Shown in pieces: positions 23,224 to 23,853 of a DNA stretch of 23,853 nt. A program made the position numbers and the translations under genes. The notes under the pieces are model-generated. The model searched no databases, had not been told where the DNA came from, and worked only from the letters and a program-made list of their open reading frames with translations. Origin of the DNA: CAYPXJ01 sp964414595 (GTDB taxonomy: Bacteria > Pseudomonadota > Alphaproteobacteria > Rickettsiales > CAIJLX01); NCBI GenBank assembly GCA_964414595.1, contig CAYPXJ010000027.1, positions 1 through 23,853 on the forward strand, given 5' to 3'. Within the stretch, counting starts at the first letter, position 1; the number at the start of each line of letters is the position of its first letter.

Positions 23224-23709
23224 TTATTTCGCTGCACTTTCAACAAGTTTAAGTGCGCCTTGGCTTTTTTTGAGTTCGGCTAAGGTTTTTTCCAGATTCT
23301 TATCATGCGTGCCGATGTGGAAATCCGTGGTGGTTTTTACGAGCTGTTTAAGTGCACCGAGCAGGCGGGCTTTCTTCGCCGGTTCCATACTTTCCGCTTC
23401 TTTTTCAAGAAACTTTGCCGCTTCTCCGATATGGACAGTAACATCGTGCAGCTGATCCATTACTTTGCCATTGGCAAATAAGTCCGCCTTTTGCTTGTTT
23501 ACGGCTTCGTCCATGAAGGCTACGCCGTCACGCATCACTTTGAGTGCGCCCTCTTTGGTGGTTATTTTGGTAGCCTCATCATGCACAGTGGAAGGTTCGT
23601 GCTGGCCGTGCTGCTCTGTTTTTGAATGATCTTCACCTTCATGCGCTAGTGCGGGTTGTTGGAAACCAATCAAGGCCAGTATCGCGGTGGTAAGCAGTAG
23701 TTTCTTCAT
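23224..23709 (-). CDS. Exported helical protein of a metal-efflux operon
   Basis: The 161-residue product has a Sec signal (cleavage after PALA, residue 22) and a His-rich mature start (HEGEDHSKTEQHGQHE). The remaining ~110 residues are amphipathic helices (KEGALKVMRDGVAFMDEAV, GEAAKFLEKEAES, LLGALKQLVKTTTDFHIG), probably a four-helix bundle in the periplasm. No named family is certain. AAGGAG lies six bases before the ATG. It directly follows the RND pump gene (15 bases), so it probably assists metal export or binding; this comes from context only. A 70-base gap separates it from the next gene. Confidence 0.78.
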   Translation of the reverse strand: MKKLLLTTAILALIGFQQPALAHEGEDHSKTEQHGQHEPSTVHDEATKITTKEGALKVMRDGVAFMDEAVNKQKADLFANGKVMDQLHDVTVHIGEAAKFLEKEAESMEPAKKARLLGALKQLVKTTTDFHIGTHDKNLEKTLAELKKSQGALKLVESAAK

Positions 23710-23724
23710 GTCATTCTCCTTGGA

Positions 23725-23853
23725 TTAATGGGTAATTGCCGCCGGTAGCAAAGCAGCGACGGGTTTCTTGCCGAATTTCCAGAACACCAGCGGGCGCACG
23801 GTGAGATCGAGCAGTGTGCTGGAAAACAGTCCGCAGAAAATCACCACGGCGAC
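23725..23853 (-). CDS. CusA/CzcA-family RND efflux pump, C-terminal end (truncated by window)
   Basis: Only the last 42 codons are inside the window. They read VAVVIFCGLFSSTLLDLTVR, then PLVFWKFGKK and a short tail ending ITH. This is the final membrane helix and cytoplasmic tail of heavy-metal RND pumps, which drive metal from the periplasm or cytoplasm through a tripartite channel using protons. CusA (Cu/Ag) and CzcA (Co/Zn/Cd) cannot be told apart here because the defining residues lie upstream. It is the first visible gene of module B and shares strand and close spacing with the two exported proteins. Confidence 0.85.
   Translation of the reverse strand, partial: VAVVIFCGLFSSTLLDLTVRPLVFWKFGKKPVAALLPAAITH

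Noticed and set aside
1..23853. CRISPR array, insertion sequence transposase or phage genes
   Set aside because: No regularly spaced direct repeats, transposase, integrase or phage structural genes were seen; the only mobile-like signs are the HNH gene and nearby hairpins.

Overview
The window looks like a chromosomal segment of an alphaproteobacterium of moderate GC content. The order cannot be fixed from the sequence alone. The evidence is the gene order: recN-ligA on the plus strand; a dcd-murA operon whose Dcd is of the type common in Alphaproteobacteria; a Tim44-like/MltA/Smr gene trio typical of that class; and a tRNA-Thr.

Region 1 (1-7235) is housekeeping. It holds the end of recN (recombinational repair), ligA (NAD-dependent DNA ligase) and an Xaa-Pro aminopeptidase on the plus strand. 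Facing them is a minus-strand operon of a 44-residue basic protein, a histidine-rich small protein, dcd (dCTP deaminase) and murA (first committed step of peptidoglycan synthesis). A tRNA-Thr(GGT) lies between operons. Region 2 (7236-9460, minus) encodes a Tim44-domain membrane protein, the lipoprotein lytic transglycosylase MltA and an Smr-domain protein.

Region 3 (9542-12570, plus) is a tight three-gene unit: an ABC ATPase without an adjacent permease, a family 4 glycosyltransferase and a methyltransferase-like protein lacking a visible SAM glycine motif. Converging on it is a type I secretion pair (12577-15999, minus): a membrane fusion protein with an unusually long Pro/Ser-rich N-terminus and its ABC permease/ATPase. 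No secreted substrate or TolC-type channel gene is present.

Region 4 (16073-23853, all minus) is devoted to metals. Module A (16073-17801) has a Cys-rich exported protein, a probable outer-membrane barrel protein, a MerP-like exported HMA protein and a MerT-like membrane protein. Module B (18917-23853) has the end of a CusA/CzcA-type RND pump, two exported His-rich proteins, a MerR-family regulator with a clear operator, a metallothionein-like Cys-rich lipoprotein, a DUF2933-type membrane protein and a Cu(+)-type P1B ATPase. An AT-rich HNH endonuclease-like gene and a cluster of inverted repeats separate the modules and suggest an insertion point. Together the genes suggest metal capture at the envelope, efflux from cytoplasm to periplasm, and RND-driven export. 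The sensor has a divalent-type cysteine set while the ATPase has copper-type signatures, which is the most informative mismatch here.
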